Shown here piece by piece: positions 6,015 through 7,399 of a stretch of 7,399 nucleotides of DNA. The notes under the pieces are model-generated. The model searched no databases and was not told where the DNA came from. It worked only from the letters and a program-made list of their open reading frames with translations. A program made the translations under genes and the position numbers. The stretch's first letter is position 1. Each line of letters starts with the position of its first letter. Source of the stretch: Actinobacteria bacterium 21-64-8 (GTDB lineage Bacteria > Actinomycetota > Acidimicrobiia > Acidimicrobiales > RAAP-2); NCBI GenBank assembly GCA_002255315.1, contig NCBD01000085.1:1-7399 (forward strand). Direction: 5' to 3'.

Positions 6015-6641
6015 ATGTCCGTGTCGACCCTGGTCGTTGGTTCGCTCGAGGCGCTCGAGGCGCTGATGGACGACGAGACGCTGCTGGACCCGTGGCCCGA
6101 GCGCGACGTGGTCATCGTGCCCACCGCGGCCGCCTTTGGCTCGATGGTGGAAGCCGCCATCCACTGTTCGACGCCCTTTGAATCGCGCGGCGCGCGGGTC
6201 GAAGCGCTCATGATCGCCGATCGCTCCTCGAACGCCGAGGCGCACTTTGTCGCGCGACTCCTCCACGCGGACGTGGTGGTGTTGAGCGACGGCTCGGCCC
6301 TGCACGCGCGAAGTGTCTGGCGCGCGAGTCCCGTGGGCGACGCGCTCGCGCGAGCACGCTGCTTGATCGCCGTGGGCGAGACGGCCTCGGTGCTCGGTAC
6401 GACGATGATCGATCCGCGCGGGGGCGCCCCGACGACCGGACTGGGCTACCGCGACGGGTTGGTGGTGACGAGCGAGGCCTCCCGCGAGCAGCTCACTCGT
6501 ACGCGCTCGCTACTCGATGATTCGTTGACCTTGGCGGTCGTGGGCGCGAGCGGGGTCTTAATTGGCGACGAGGGCACGTGGCGCGCGCGCGGCGCGGTGA
6601 CGCTCACGCGCGCGGGCGTGAGCGTCAACCTCGACGACTAG
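6015..6641 (+). CDS. Cyanophycinase/peptidase S51-like protein of unknown function, nucleophile apparently replaced
   Basis: A 208-residue soluble protein with no signal peptide or membrane segment. The pattern resembles the peptidase S51/cyanophycinase branch of the class I glutamine-amidotransferase-like fold. VVIVPTAAAF (32-41) is a buried strand plus turn, FESRGARVEALMIADR (55-70) is the next unit, and ADVVVLSDGSALHARSVWRASP (85-106) occupies the place of the usual GG(S/N)xxxL segment. MIDPRGGAPTTGLGY (131-145) is close to the MVDPRGGAxTxGLG run seen in actinobacterial relatives. Where these have a nucleophile elbow of GSSAGA type, this protein has GETAS (121-125), so Ser is replaced by Thr123 and the following Gly by Ser125; it may be non-catalytic. 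The ATG at 6015 is chosen because it follows a -10 candidate; a GTG at 5964 would overlap the opposing gene's start region and adds non-conserved sequence. The family call is from pattern only. Confidence 0.7.
   Translation: MSVSTLVVGSLEALEALMDDETLLDPWPERDVVIVPTAAAFGSMVEAAIHCSTPFESRGARVEALMIADRSSNAEAHFVARLLHADVVVLSDGSALHARSVWRASPVGDALARARCLIAVGETASVLGTTMIDPRGGAPTTGLGYRDGLVVTSEASREQLTRTRSLLDDSLTLAVVGASGVLIGDEGTWRARGAVTLTRAGVSVNLDD
6598..6627. repeat. Perfect 12-bp inverted repeat at convergent gene ends, possible terminator
   Basis: The arms at 6598-6609 and 6616-6627 (TGACGCTCACGC and its complement) flank a 6-nt loop. The repeat sits inside the last codons of the S51-like gene, 11 nt before its stop codon, and just beyond the 3' end of the cyclophilin gene. 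No T-tract follows on either strand. It could slow or end transcription in both directions, or simply protect 3' ends. Confidence 0.45.
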
Positions 6642-7186
6642 GACTCGCTGATCGTGACCGATTCGATCACGACGTCTTCGCGGGGCTTACCCGACGCTGA
6701 GCCCAGGTCGTTGATGGTCTGGACGACGTCGAGACCCTTGACGACCTTGCCAAAGAGTGCGTAGAGCGGCGGCAGTCGCACGCCGTCGGGACCCGAGATA
6801 ATAAAGAACTGCGAACCGTTGGTGTTCGGTCCCGCGTTGGCCATGGCGAGTGAACCCAGTTCGTAGCGACCGGGTTTTGGGAGTTCGTCGTCGAAGCGGT
6901 AGCCCGGGCCACCGGCGCCCGTACCCGTCGGGTCGCCGCCTTGGAGGACGAAGCCGGGGATAATTCGGTGAAAGACGATCCCGTCGTAGTAGTGCCAGCG
7001 CGCCAAGAAGACGAAGCTGTTCACGGTCGTGGGCGCGGCGAGGGGATCGAGGACGATCTCGAGGGTGCCCTTCGAGGTCACCATGGTCGCGGTGTAGGTC
7101 TTCGCAGGATCAATGATCATCGGGGGAGCGGCGCTGAACTTCTGGCGCGGTTCGCTCGAGCCGTCGGCGTTGGGAATATCGGTCAC
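6638..7186 (-). CDS. Cyclophilin-type peptidyl-prolyl cis-trans isomerase
   Basis: A 182-residue cytosolic proline isomerase that assists protein folding. After a flexible N-terminal extension of about 30 residues comes the cyclophilin core: ATMVTSKGTLEIVLDP, then APTTVNSFVFLA, then the catalytic-Arg stretch FHRIIPGFVLQGGDPTGTG, then MANAGPNTNGSQFFI. The usual W-L-D-G-x-H-x-V-F-G segment is replaced by RLPPLYALFGKV, so the tryptophan important for cyclosporin binding is missing; this is common in bacterial members. The GTG start at 7186-7184 is supported by AAAGG at 7193-7197, 6 nt upstream. There is no signal peptide. The gene begins 18 bp after the FKBP gene, suggesting an operon of two unrelated prolyl isomerases. 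Its stop codon is interlocked with that of the converging gene. Confidence 0.95.
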   Translation of the reverse strand: MTDIPNADGSSEPRQKFSAAPPMIIDPAKTYTATMVTSKGTLEIVLDPLAAPTTVNSFVFLARWHYYDGIVFHRIIPGFVLQGGDPTGTGAGGPGYRFDDELPKPGRYELGSLAMANAGPNTNGSQFFIISGPDGVRLPPLYALFGKVVKGLDVVQTINDLGSASGKPREDVVIESVTISES

Positions 7187-7192
7187 GGGGTG

Positions 7193-7197
7193 CCTTT
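7193..7197 (-). promoter_or_regulatory. Shine-Dalgarno site of the cyclophilin gene
   Basis: On the minus strand, AAAGG stands 6 nt before a GTG start and lies in the 18-bp gap after the FKBP gene. It fixes the non-ATG start of the cyclophilin. Confidence 0.6.
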
Positions 7198-7204
7198 CGG
7201 TGCT

Positions 7205-7399
7205 TTAAGAGATCTTCAAGAGGTCAACGACGAAGACCAACGTGTCGTTCGCGGCGATGCCGGGACCCTGGGCGACGTTGCGATAACCGAGCGCGGGGGG
7301 AATAATCATCTCGCGTCGCCCGCCCACTTTCATGCCGACCATGCCGTACTCCCAACCGGGAATAACGGTGCCCGCGCCGAGGGTGAAGGAGAAGGGCGA
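7205..7399 (-). CDS. FKBP-type peptidyl-prolyl cis-trans isomerase, C-terminal part (5' end outside window)
   Basis: The minus strand is open from the right edge to a TAA at 7205-7207, giving 64 residues. They match the second half of an FKBP domain: PFSFTLGAGTVIPGWEYGM, then VGMKVGGRREMIIPPALGYRN, then NDTLVFVVDLLKIS at the C-terminus. The active-site Trp of the VIPGW motif, the Tyr of LGYRN and the Phe of LVFVVDLL are all present. The usual IPPNDTLVF has become IAANDTLVF. The protein ends directly after the last strand, as in single-domain FKBPs, so nothing follows the domain; whether a signal peptide or a second domain precedes it cannot be seen. It is the upstream partner of the cyclophilin gene, 18 bp away. 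Confidence 0.93.
   Translation of the reverse strand, partial: SPFSFTLGAGTVIPGWEYGMVGMKVGGRREMIIPPALGYRNVAQGPGIAANDTLVFVVDLLKIS

Noticed and set aside
6044..6064. Short tandem repeat (gaggcgct units)
   Set aside because: It encodes an ordinary LEALEAL helix in the S51-like protein; two copies only, explained by codon use.

Overview
The window is GC-rich, gene-dense DNA that reads like a bacterial chromosome. The protein families point to an actinobacterium, quite possibly of the class Acidimicrobiia. The clues are crotonyl-CoA carboxylase/reductase beside a MeaA-type mutase, a free-standing acyl-CoA carboxylase beta subunit followed by a tiny epsilon-like subunit, an actinobacterial-type cyclophilin, and apparently leaderless promoters. 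The class-level placement is a judgement from protein style, not a computed phylogeny. I see no phage genes, transposases, CRISPR arrays, tRNAs or rRNAs.

Region 1 (1-3312, + strand) holds CoA-ester carboxylation genes. It starts with the 3' three quarters of crotonyl-CoA carboxylase/reductase (ccr). A methylmalonyl/ethylmalonyl-CoA epimerase (mce) follows 3 bp later. After a 136-bp gap come the acyl-CoA carboxylase carboxyltransferase subunit and an epsilon-like 62-residue protein that overlaps it by 4 bp. Region 2 (3305-5963, - strand) is convergent with region 1. It encodes a 3-hydroxybutyryl-CoA dehydrogenase followed by a B12-dependent ethylmalonyl-CoA mutase (MeaA/Ecm). Together the two blocks make up much of the ethylmalonyl-CoA pathway for acetyl-CoA assimilation. 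The dehydrogenase works at the acetoacetyl/3-hydroxybutyryl level, Ccr makes ethylmalonyl-CoA, Mce epimerises it, and the mutase makes methylsuccinyl-CoA. The carboxylase would handle the propionyl-CoA released later.

The most striking observation is at the dehydrogenase/mutase junction (about 5094-5152). The mutase lacks the first ~60 residues of its family, including the segment that carries a substrate-contacting tyrosine, and its remaining sequence begins inside the dehydrogenase 3' end in another frame. This looks like a deletion (or an assembly chimera) that joined the two genes, so the mutase may be a pseudogene.

Region 3 (6003-7399) is unrelated housekeeping or unknown material. A diverging 208-residue protein resembles the cyanophycinase/peptidase S51 fold but seems to lack the serine nucleophile. 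Convergent to it is a pair of peptidyl-prolyl isomerases, an FKBP (cut by the right edge) followed by a cyclophilin. The two convergent genes end on one shared CTAG, next to a perfect 12-bp inverted repeat.

I did not find a convincing undescribed system. The window is mostly recognisable central metabolism, with a few anomalies worth checking.
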